Shown here: positions 17,988 through 25,152 of the stretch, piece by piece
How the letters are laid out: each line of letters starts with the position of its first letter
Numbering within the stretch: position 1 is the stretch's first letter
Assembly: GCA_963847575.1 (NCBI GenBank)
Contig: CAWKAL010000138.1
Span: forward strand, 1 to 28,051
DNA: 28,051 nt
Source of the DNA: JASBSR01 sp963847575
Lineage (GTDB): Bacteria > Pseudomonadota > Gammaproteobacteria > SZUA-229
Direction: 5' to 3'
The notes under the pieces: generated by a model
Database searches by the model: none
Told to the model about the DNA's origin: nothing
Seen by the model: the letters and a program-made list of their open reading frames with translations, nothing else
Program-made: the position numbers and the translations under genes

Positions 17988-18662
17988 ATGCAACACGGCC
18001 CCGAAACATCCGCGCTGAAAGCATGGATAGAAACCAGCCTGCGCGACAATAGCCATACCCTGGCCGCAGGCTACCAGGGCAAAACCCTTGAATACCGCGA
18101 CGCTGACTATCATCTTGTCATCAAGGTACCGCACGGTCGTGGCCTGGTTAAATATCTTCACACGCTTATGTTGCGTCATGAACACAGGGTGTATCAGCAA
18201 CTCGGCGATTTTGAAGCCAGCCCGACCTGCTATGGCATGGTAGACAACACTTACCTGGTGCTCGAATTTATCAACGCAAAACCCATTCGAGAACGCCGTC
18301 CGCAAAACCCGCAAGACTTTTTTGAAACCCTGATAAAGCAGATCAGGCAAATGCACAACTGCCATGTCGCGCACATGGATCTGAAAAAAAAAGACAACCT
18401 GCTGGTCACCGACAGCGACATGCCCTGTATTATAGATTTCGGTGCAGCAGCCATATATAAGAAAGGCTTTCACCCGTTCAATCACTTCTGGTATCAACTG
18501 GGCGTGCGGTTTGACTTCAATGCATGGATAAAGCACAAATACCACGATAATACGCACAATATTTCTGAACACGATCAGCAGTTTTACCAACGCACAGCAA
18601 TAGAACGTGTCGCCAGCCGTATTAAATCGGCTTACCTCTCACTCATAAATCACTTTAAATAA
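17988..18662 (+). CDS. Small protein-kinase-fold protein (LPS/Ser-Thr kinase type)
   Basis: A 224-residue eukaryotic-like or LPS-type kinase with all key residues: the nucleotide lysine in LVIKVPHGRG (K46), a candidate helix-C glutamate in RHEHRVYQQL (E65), the hinge-like VLEFINAKPI, the catalytic loop HMDLKKKDNLLV (H129, D131, N137) and the metal site IIDFG (D150). There is no clear glycine-rich loop. The size and HxDLxxxN style recall WaaP/KdkA sugar kinases. The final 50 residues, rich in basic and aromatic residues, replace the usual large C-lobe. It starts 22 bases after the methyltransferase gene. Substrate unknown; a sugar, lipid or the neighbours' product are possible. Confidence 0.8.
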   Translation: MQHGPETSALKAWIETSLRDNSHTLAAGYQGKTLEYRDADYHLVIKVPHGRGLVKYLHTLMLRHEHRVYQQLGDFEASPTCYGMVDNTYLVLEFINAKPIRERRPQNPQDFFETLIKQIRQMHNCHVAHMDLKKKDNLLVTDSDMPCIIDFGAAAIYKKGFHPFNHFWYQLGVRFDFNAWIKHKYHDNTHNISEHDQQFYQRTAIERVASRIKSAYLSLINHFK

Positions 18663-18669
18663 ATTGTTT

Positions 18670-19566
18670 ATGCTAAAAAAAATACTCGGCCTTATTGTAC
18701 TTTTTTTTGTAGCAATCGTCTGCTACTACGCCTATGCCAGCTACGAAAACAATAAAACCGCAAACATGCCAGGGCCGATTGCAATCGAAAAAGCGCATGC
18801 AAGATCTGTAGACTGGCTGGCAAGTAACTATCAGCGGCTCAAAAACATCCAGAATCCAGCACTATGGTGGATGCTGAAAGAAGCCAACGATATAAGTAAT
18901 AACCAAAAACTCGCCGAAGTATATTCACAATACAAAACAGGCTACCTGGATAAAACCCAGCCCAATATCTGGACGCCTTATTTCAGAAAATATTATAAGC
19001 CCGCCGTACCGGACATAATGTTTTTGAAAGACTTTAAGCCCTACCAGATATTTTTTGTCTATGCCCTCTCTTGTGACAAAGATCTTGCACAGGCACCTGT
19101 TATCCATGCACAACTTGAGGCCGACTACTGCCCATTGCATTACTTGAACACACATTGCGTAACACACCAGTTGATGTCGGTGAGATTAATGCAAGAGCGT
19201 TACTGTGGCGACGATGCGCAACTGGCTTTATTATCGAAATCACTACAGGAAATCATCATAAATGAACTAACCTTCGATTTTCGAGTTAACGACTCCTACC
19301 TGCAGCGCTTACTGATGCTAGCAGAAGCCGGTAATTTCAATGCGATAAAGCCAGTGTGGGTACAGCATATCCTTGATGCACAAAATGAAGACGGCGGCTG
19401 GGACGATCTACACCCTGTTATTCCTGTTGGAAACTCGAAATCGCTGGGATGGTCAAGTCGCAAGTTTCCAGTCTATGCGGAGAACAAAAGCAATCTCCAC
19501 GCCACCGCACAGGGTATATGGCTGACGGCATTATTACTGCAACACCTGCAGGCCCAGGATGATTAA
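18670..19566 (+). CDS. Membrane-anchored alpha-toroid (terpenoid cyclase-fold-like) protein, unknown function
   Basis: About 298 residues. One N-terminal membrane segment (KKILGLIVLFFVAIVCYYAYA) is followed by a helical exported domain. A C-terminal phrase resembles the QW motif of squalene cyclase/prenyltransferase-like toroids: ILDAQNEDGGWDD, later LHATAQGIWLTALLLQHL. Four cysteines in SCDKD, DYCPLHYL, THCVTHQL and RYCGDD could form disulfides outside the membrane. I used the ATG at 18670; a TTG at 18664 is two codons upstream. It starts seven bases after the kinase stop and is clearly in the same operon. No catalytic Asp-rich cyclase motif is visible, so an enzyme role is unproven. Confidence 0.7.
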   Translation: MLKKILGLIVLFFVAIVCYYAYASYENNKTANMPGPIAIEKAHARSVDWLASNYQRLKNIQNPALWWMLKEANDISNNQKLAEVYSQYKTGYLDKTQPNIWTPYFRKYYKPAVPDIMFLKDFKPYQIFFVYALSCDKDLAQAPVIHAQLEADYCPLHYLNTHCVTHQLMSVRLMQERYCGDDAQLALLSKSLQEIIINELTFDFRVNDSYLQRLLMLAEAGNFNAIKPVWVQHILDAQNEDGGWDDLHPVIPVGNSKSLGWSSRKFPVYAENKSNLHATAQGIWLTALLLQHLQAQDD

Positions 19567-19680
19567 AAAGAGCAGTTGACTGAGGACGTCCGTCATAAGC
19601 TCGCTACCAGGCTGGAAGCCAACGACTTTCTTTCGGTCAATATAGATTACACCACGTACAGTTTGTTATAGGAGAACCAT

Positions 19681-20760
19681 GTGTCAGACAAAGATTCCAG
19701 CGTAAGAGAAATTCGTATTAACCCGGTTGCACCCAGCGAATCCGTCCTGGTAGCAACGGCTCGCGGCATGCGACCCAGAACTGCTGAAAAACGTATTGAA
19801 GAAGCCCCCGTGTCGCATGTCGAGCGCTGCCCATTCTGTAAAGGCAATGAAGACAAAACGCCACCGACCATTCTCGCGCGCCCGTCCGAAGACGACTGGC
19901 AGATCCGTATTGTTGAAAATCTCTACCCGGTACTGGGTGATGACCGCCGTGACGCCAGCATTAATTTCGGCCTGCAACAGGCGATCGAAGGGTATGGCCG
20001 CCATGAAGTTATTATTGATCACACCAACCACGGTATACGCGTCCATGAAATGGAGGTTTCACATCTGCAGCTGTTGTTCCAGACCTACCGCCAGCGCATG
20101 CAGGAGTTATACAATAACGACAAACGTATCCGCTATGTTCTGATTTTCAAAAATTTCGGCGAAGCAGCCGGCGCCAGCATCAAGCATACGCATAGCCAGA
20201 TCATTGCCATGCCGGTGATCCCGGAAAATGTGTACAACGAAATCCAGCACAGCCGTGCGTATTACCAGAAACATCACCAGTGCATTTTCTGCACCCTGAT
20301 TGACGAAGCACTTACGTTTGAAGCCACGATTTACGATCGCGAATCAGGCGAGATCCGGCGCAAGATCGATGTCGGCCAGTATGTCATCGAACGCGGTAAA
20401 AAATTCATTGCGATTAAGCCCTTCGCCAGTCGTTACGAATGGGAAGTGCACATCCTGCCGCTGCATCACGAAAGCGATTTTCTGAATACCAGCGATGACG
20501 ATCTCGAAGACCTCGGCCGGGTGATGAAAAACACCATGGCCCGCCTCGACCACGTGATCGGCGGTGCACAGTACAATTTCTTCCTGCATTCACAGCCGCA
20601 CGGTGGTGCCGCTGAGGATTGCGCGCCGAGTTACCACTGGCATCTGGAAATCTGCCCACGTACCAGCATCCCCACCGGGTTTGAACTGGGTTCGGGCCTG
20701 TTTGTCAGCACCATCAGCCCGGAAGATGCCGCCAGGCAGTTGCGCGAAGTGAAACTCTAG
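19681..20760 (+). CDS. Galactose-1-phosphate uridylyltransferase-family nucleotidyltransferase
   Basis: A 359-residue GalT-like protein with the double HIT fold. The zinc site starts with CPFC (C50, C53). The active-site triad is HTHSQ (H169-Q173), where GalT usually has HPHGQ. A second CxxC is at C201 and C204 (CIFC). The C-terminal half contains YEWEVHILPLHH and YHWHLEICPR. It could be GalT proper, or a relative such as the ADP-glucose phosphorylase type, whose motif is also HxHS. The start is GTG at 19681 behind AGGAGA (19670-19675); the ATG two bases earlier is out of frame. A terminator lies just past the stop. Confidence 0.88.
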   Translation: MSDKDSSVREIRINPVAPSESVLVATARGMRPRTAEKRIEEAPVSHVERCPFCKGNEDKTPPTILARPSEDDWQIRIVENLYPVLGDDRRDASINFGLQQAIEGYGRHEVIIDHTNHGIRVHEMEVSHLQLLFQTYRQRMQELYNNDKRIRYVLIFKNFGEAAGASIKHTHSQIIAMPVIPENVYNEIQHSRAYYQKHHQCIFCTLIDEALTFEATIYDRESGEIRRKIDVGQYVIERGKKFIAIKPFASRYEWEVHILPLHHESDFLNTSDDDLEDLGRVMKNTMARLDHVIGGAQYNFFLHSQPHGGAAEDCAPSYHWHLEICPRTSIPTGFELGSGLFVSTISPEDAARQLREVKL

Positions 20761-20763
20761 CGC

Positions 20764-20798
20764 AAAAAAAAGCCGCGTAGAACTACGCGGCTTTTTTG
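20764..20798. terminator. Bidirectional rho-independent terminator
   Basis: A perfect 9-bp stem (GCCGCGTAG, AA, CTACGCGGC; 20772-20791) has A-runs on its left and T-runs on its right. It therefore serves both the GalT-family gene (plus) and the DUF2892 gene (minus), which converge here. Confidence 0.93.
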
Positions 20799-20817
20799 TC
20801 TGGCACGAATCCGCTGC

Positions 20818-21033
20818 TCAGGATGCGGCGCCCGGTTTTCTGCCCAGCATTTTCAACATAGTCGCCAGCGGACAAAAGCCGGTGAATGCTGACTGCAACA
20901 GGTTGAAACCGACAAACGCGGTAAAGAACAGCCAGTATTCATGCGCAAATACCGGGCTCGCGCTCCAGCCCAGGGCCAGGCTCAGTAATATAAAGAAACC
21001 CGCTACCGCCAGTACGATTCGATCTATGCTCAT
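20818..21033 (-). CDS. DUF2892 inner-membrane protein
   Basis: A 71-residue protein with two hydrophobic helices (IDRIVLAVAGFFILLSLALG and YWLFFTAFVGFNLLQSAF) and the family end GFCPLATMLKMLG. DUF2892 is the domain also found at the membrane end of YgaP-type rhodanese proteins. Role unclear. A GAGGAA stretch lies a few bases before the ATG. It follows the sdh genes on the same strand but is separated by about 70 bases, and may be independent. Confidence 0.85.
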   Translation of the reverse strand: MSIDRIVLAVAGFFILLSLALGWSASPVFAHEYWLFFTAFVGFNLLQSAFTGFCPLATMLKMLGRKPGAAS

Positions 21034-21103
21034 GCTTGATTCCTCGGTCGATGATTGGTTATAGACCGGAGAGTATATTAGAGTTTGTTAATATTGTCAA
21101 TCT

Positions 21104-21361
21104 TCAGCCCGCGGGGCGCTGCATGCCTGCGACAAATTCTGCCAGCACTGGATCACTCGCCGGCATCCTGCCCAGCAACAGATCCAGCAAGACCTGGTCG
21201 GGATACTCCAGCAGGATTTCAAATAATTCGAGCTGGCGCTGATCAAGCTGCTCAAATTTTGCATCGAGGTAATCATTCAGCAACAGGTCCAGCTCCAGCA
21301 TGCCGCGACGACAACGCCAGCGCAGTTGCGGCAGCGAGGCTGTTGATGCCAGCGAAGTCAC
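21104..21361 (-). CDS. sdhE: Succinate dehydrogenase flavinylation factor SdhE
   Basis: An 85-residue cytoplasmic factor that helps attach FAD covalently to SdhA. The hallmark RGxxE motif is visible in CRRGMLELDLLLNDYL (R19, G20, E23), with the helical rest (FEQLDQRQLELFEILLEYPD) typical of the family. The GTG start overlaps the sdhB stop (GTGA), so translation is coupled. This is the usual sdhA-sdhB-sdhE order. Confidence 0.93.
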   Translation of the reverse strand: MTSLASTASLPQLRWRCRRGMLELDLLLNDYLDAKFEQLDQRQLELFEILLEYPDQVLLDLLLGRMPASDPVLAEFVAGMQRPAG

Positions 21362-22057
21362 AGCGAACGCCTGACCATCATTTTCTTGATCTCACCGATG
21401 GCCTTGGTTGGATTCAGCCCCTTCGGGCACACCTGTACGCAATTCATAATGGTGTGACAACGGAACAGCTTGAACGGGCCTTCCAGCTCGGCAAGCCGTT
21501 CTTCCGTGGCCTGGTCACGGCTGTCCTGCAGGAAACGCGCAGACTGTAATAATGCCGCGGGACCGAGAAATTTATCCGGGTTCCACCAGAACGAAGGACA
21601 CTGGGTCGAACAACAGGCACACAAAATACATTCGTACAGGCCATCGAGTTTTTCACGCTGCGCGGGTGTCTGCGGCAGCTCAACTTCGGGCATCGGATCG
21701 TTGACAATAAGATAGGGTTTTACATCACGGTAATTCTGGTAAAACTGTTCCATGTCGACAATCAGGTCGCGCACCACCGGCAGGCTCGGCAACGGCCGGA
21801 CCTCGATCGGTTGTTTCAATGCCGCCACCGGGGTGATGCATGCCAGTCCGTTGGTGCCGTTGATATTCATCCCGTCCGAACCGCACACGCCCTCACCGCA
21901 GGAGCGCCGAAAACTCAGGGTTTCATCCTGCTCATCCTTGATACGCAACAGGGCCGCGAGCAACATCGTGCCCGGATCAATATCATCCAGCACATAATCC
22001 TGCATGTAAGGCGTAGCTGTCAGTTTCCGGATTGAAGCGATAGATGCTGAATTTCAT
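21358..22057 (-). CDS. sdhB: Succinate dehydrogenase iron-sulfur subunit, one-base frameshift near the start
   Basis: SdhB carries the three Fe-S clusters of complex II: [2Fe-2S] in CGEGVCGSDG, [4Fe-4S] in CILCACCSTQCPSFWW, and [3Fe-4S] in CHTIMNCVQVCPKGLNP. The main frame opens only at ATG 22005 (MQDYVL), which aligns with about residue 20 of E. coli SdhB. The missing N-terminus is in another frame from ATG 22057 (MKFSIYRFNPETDS). Removing one base near 22015 would give the joined protein, reading DSTPYMQDYVLD. A sequencing error or recent mutation is likely. Confidence 0.9.
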
Positions 22058-22088
22058 TGCGTGTACCGGTTGTGTTAAAAACTAAATC

Positions 22089-22292
22089 TTTGCCACAGAG
22101 GTCACAGAGAACACTGAGATGTAAAAATTAAACAGCTTTTTGCCGCAAATTACGCGAAGAACGCGAATGTTAACTTCTGCGCCTGCGGCGCATGACGAAA
22201 ACAACAATATTCTTATTTGCGTACATTTGCGTAATTTGCGGCAATTGTTTATATGTTTATAACTCCGTGTTCTCTGTGACCTCTGTGGCAAA
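22089..22292. repeat. Nested-palindrome repeat element, copy 2 (inverted centre)
   Basis: About 204 bases with the same outer arms (TTTGCCACAGAGGTCACAGA ... TGACCTCTGTGGCAAA) and inner arms (GCCGCAAATTACGCGAAG ... ATTTGCGGC) as copy 1. The central part is the reverse complement of the copy 1 centre (for example GAACGCGAATGTTAACTTC against GAACGCGAATGTTAATTTC on the opposite strand). It lies between sdhA and sdhB, which are normally close together. No ORF. Confidence 0.9.
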
Positions 22293-22303
22293 TCTTTTTT
22301 GTA

Positions 22304-23929
22304 TCAGTAAACCCGTGGCTTCGGCGGAAAACTTTCTACGCTCATTGGCCGGGTGCGTACCGGCTTGTAATCCAGGCCTTTATCTAGTGAGTACAGGCTG
22401 TGCTTCATCCACTGGATGTCGTCGCGCTCGGGAAAATCGATACGTGAATGTGCCCCGCGGCTTTCTTCACGCGCATACGCTGAATGCATGGTAGCGAGCG
22501 CGACGCCCATCAGGTTTTCCAGCTCGAGCGCTTCGACACGTGCAGTATTGAATGTGTTCGACTGGTCACCGATGCGAACATCCTTCATGCGCCCGGCCAG
22601 CGCTTCGACCTGCGCCACACCCTCGCGCATGACTTCTTCATTTCTGAATACACTGCAGTGATTTTCCATCACTGTTTTTAATTCGCTGCGCAAGGTACTG
22701 ACTGACTCAGAACTGTCGTCTTTCACCTTGCCGTCCCAGGCGTGCATTCGCTCGAGCGCGGACTCGATACTCGGCTCGTGCATCGTCTTGTGGTAACGGT
22801 TCTCGCGTAAATAACCAATGATGTGGTTCGCCGCCGCGCGACCAAACACCAGGATGTCGAGTAATGAATTTCCGCCCAGCCGGTTCGCACCATGCACCGA
22901 TACACAGGCGCACTCGCCGGCTGCATACAATCCGGCGACCGGTTCTTCCGGTGTGTCTTTCACCGGGACCACCACCTGGCCGTAGCGGTCGGTCGGAATC
23001 CCGCCCATCGTATAGTGTGCGGTGGGAAACACCGGGATCGGTGATTCTGCAGGATCAAGCCCGAGGAAGGTAATACAGGTCTGGCGAATGCCCGGCAAAC
23101 GCTGATGAATAACATCTTCACCCAGATGATCCAGCTTGAGCATAACGTAATCTTTTTTCGGACCGCAGCCGCGACCTTCGCGCACTTCGGTGGCAATCGC
23201 GCGACTCACCACGTCACGACTGGCAAGGTCCTTGGCTTTGGGTGCATAGCGTTCCATCAGGCGTTCGCCGTCAGCGTTCACCAGGTAACCGCCTTCACCG
23301 CGCGCGCCTTCGGTAATCAGCATGCCACGGCCGGCGATACCGGTCGGGTGAAACTGGAAAAACTCCATGTCCTGTAACGGCACCCCGGCGCGCAGCGCCA
23401 TGCCCATACCATCACCGGTGTTAATTAATGCATTGGTCGTGGTGCGGTAGAGCTGTCCGGCACCGCCGGTGGCCAGCAAGGTGGTCTTGGCCTCGATAAT
23501 AACAGGCACGCCGTCCTGGATATTAAACGCCAGCGCGCCCAGCACCTGGCCGTCTTCGTCTTTGAGTAAATCGACTGCGAAATATTCATCAAAAAAATGG
23601 GTTTTGGCGCGAATGTTCTGCTGATACAGGCTGTGCAATATCGCGTGGCCGGTACGATCAGCCGCAGCGCAGGTGCGTGCCGCCTGGTCGCCGCCAAAAT
23701 TCTGGCTCTGGCCGCCGAACGGGCGTTGATAAATCGAACCATTATCAAGCCGCGAAAACGGCACGCCGAAATGCTCGAGTTCATACACCGCTTTCGGTGC
23801 GGCGCGACACATATATTCGATTGCGTCCTGGTCACCGAGATAATCACCGCCCTTGACCGTGTCAACGATTTGGAATGAAACGACACGATAAAGTCGTGAT
23901 TGTTGAAAGAGAGGAGAATTGCCGTTCAT
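22304..23929 (-). pseudogene. sdhA: Succinate dehydrogenase flavoprotein, N-terminus missing and replaced
   Basis: From DTVKGGDYLGDQDAIEYM (first base about 23863) to the end the frame is a good SdhA, with FHPTGIAGRGMLITEGARGE, HGANRLGGNSLLDILVFGRA and ESRGAHSRIDFPERDD. About 70 upstream residues of the normal protein are absent, including the FAD-binding GxGxxG and the histidine that carries FAD. They are replaced by an unrelated stretch, MNGNSPLFQQSRLYRVVSFQ. Its ATG overlaps the GNAT stop. It cannot be an active flavoprotein as it stands. It marks the junction described in the findings. No sdhC/sdhD is present. Confidence 0.88.
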
Positions 23930-24408
23930 TTTAACCCTTCGATCTTTTGTACCAGCATTTGCCGTTCAACTCCACTGATTAGTTCAGCCATTGGATTCAT
24001 TTTTCTAAGGAAAATTTCAGCGGGCATTTGCCCAGGGATGAAAATAGCTCCGCAATCTTGATAACCCAACTTCCTGTAAAAATGTTGGGCAGTTTCATCA
24101 GCTTGTGTCGATGTTAGAATAAATTCTGCACCCGATTGAAACATAGCATATTCCCATTTCTCTACTATCCCACGCCCAATTCCTTGACCTCTGTTTGCCT
24201 CTAACACGTACAACAAATCCATGAACGGTATGATGCCCCACATATAGCTGAACCGTAGCCACCCTGCTGGAGAAGATTCGATACAGGCAACGTATATCAA
24301 GCCATCGCATATTATATGCTCCAATCGCTTTGGTGAAATGTGGCGATCATTCTCCAGAAGAAATTTTAAATCTGATTTGTTTGCAATTCTAACAGTTGTT
24401 TTGTTCAT
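23926..24408 (-). CDS. GNAT-family N-acetyltransferase
   Basis: About 160 residues. The acetyl-CoA site is in the block MDLLYVLEANRGQGIGRGIV (the R/Q-xx-G-x-G/A motif is RGQGIG). Then come FILTSTQADETAQHFYRKLG and YQDCGAIF, the usual GNAT end. I chose the ATG at 24408 (MNKTTVRIANKSDL), which begins the first family strand; an ATG at 24453 would add 15 residues. The substrate cannot be told. Its base composition (about 40-43% G+C) is lower than the gammaproteobacterial part. The stop overlaps the ATG of the truncated sdhA frame. It follows the toxin-antitoxin pair on the same strand. Confidence 0.87.
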   Translation of the reverse strand: MNKTTVRIANKSDLKFLLENDRHISPKRLEHIICDGLIYVACIESSPAGWLRFSYMWGIIPFMDLLYVLEANRGQGIGRGIVEKWEYAMFQSGAEFILTSTQADETAQHFYRKLGYQDCGAIFIPGQMPAEIFLRKMNPMAELISGVERQMLVQKIEGLK

Positions 24409-24464
24409 GTCTGACAATTTAATTAAGTTATGCAATGTTGCCAGATTGACCAAATCCGTTTTAA

Positions 24465-24788
24465 TCAGGCATGTTTGACAGCGTGTACTTCAAGATCGAC
24501 GCTGAGTTTACGTTGTAACACACTCAGTATTTTCGTTAAATTATCCATCGTTGGGTTCCCTTTGGCGGAAAGCATACGATGTAAACTTTTGCTTGGTTTT
24601 TCAACTTCAACTGCCAATTCTTCAAATCCAACAGTGGCATTTACCAAATCACGCAGCACTAATCTGGCCATATCAGGCTCATCATTTAGAAATAATGAAA
24701 CTGCTTCATCTAATAATGCAGCAGCAAAGGCCTCATCATTTTGAATGCGTTCTTGAACAGTCTCTCTAAAATCTCTTGTGACAATCAT
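24465..24788 (-). CDS. Antitoxin of a HigBA-like pair (helix-turn-helix)
   Basis: A 107-residue Xre-type helix-turn-helix protein of the addiction-module regulator group (COG3636 style). The HTH part is VEKPSKSLHRMLSAKGNPTM, then DNLTKILSVLQRKLSVDLEV; the N-terminal half is a helical partner-binding region. I start it at ATG 24788 (MIVTRDFRETVQERI). The frame stays open upstream to 24971 and contains the toxin's C-terminal part. Expected role: bind and neutralise the toxin and repress the promoter. Low G+C like its neighbours. Confidence 0.82.
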   Translation of the reverse strand: MIVTRDFRETVQERIQNDEAFAAALLDEAVSLFLNDEPDMARLVLRDLVNATVGFEELAVEVEKPSKSLHRMLSAKGNPTMDNLTKILSVLQRKLSVDLEVHAVKHA

Positions 24789-24889
24789 AAAGCACCTGCG
24801 CTTTTTTCGTGACTTGTATTTTTGAAGAAATTCGCTCGCTCTTTTTATATCTTTTTGCTGCCCTTTATTTGTGCCGCCAAAGAGTATAA

Positions 24890-25108
24890 TCAGTTTGTCC
24901 CCTTTTGAGTTAAATAAATTCTGTATCCAGGTCCCCAATTGATTCGATATTCTCCAAGACCTTTGAGCCATTTGATATTTGAGGTATTTCCTTGCTCTAA
25001 TCTGGCAAGGGCTACTGTTATTTTTGCAGCGGCCTGAGCATCCAGGTGTTTAAACCAATTATTGAACGGACTTGAACCATCTACCTGGACATACTTTTTA
25101 ACCTTCAT
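24890..25108 (-). pseudogene. RelE/HigB-like toxin, C-terminus in another frame
   Basis: The first part (MKVKKYVQVDGSSPFNNWFK to GYRIYLTQKGTN) is a RelE-superfamily toxin of the addiction-module killer type (COG3657 style), with GLGEYRINWGPGYRIYL as its core. It stops at 24890, too early. The expected end, DKLIILFGGTNKGQQKDI and ASEFLQKYKSRKK, lies in the next frame. A one-base change in the AAAAGGGG run near 24900 would join them. Upstream starts at 25129 (ATG) and 25156 (GTG) are open, but ATG 25108 follows a palindromic operator and fits family starts. These toxins usually cut mRNA at the ribosome. Confidence 0.8.
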
Positions 25109-25122
25109 AACCCACGATGATG

Positions 25123-25138
25123 GTAACATAAATGTTAC
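25123..25138. promoter_or_regulatory. Palindromic operator candidate of the toxin-antitoxin operon
   Basis: GTAACAT, AA, ATGTTAC is a perfect 7-bp inverted repeat 15 bases upstream of the chosen toxin ATG (25108). Toxin-antitoxin operons are usually autoregulated through such sites. Confidence 0.5.
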
Positions 25139-25152
25139 TATCGTGCGATCCG

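Noticed and set aside
23880..23940. Integron attC or phage attachment site at the GNAT/sdhA junction
   Set aside because: A short hairpin (CACGA, TCGTG) is present, but I find no attC-type GTTRRRY/RYYYAAC pair, integrase gene or duplicated target.
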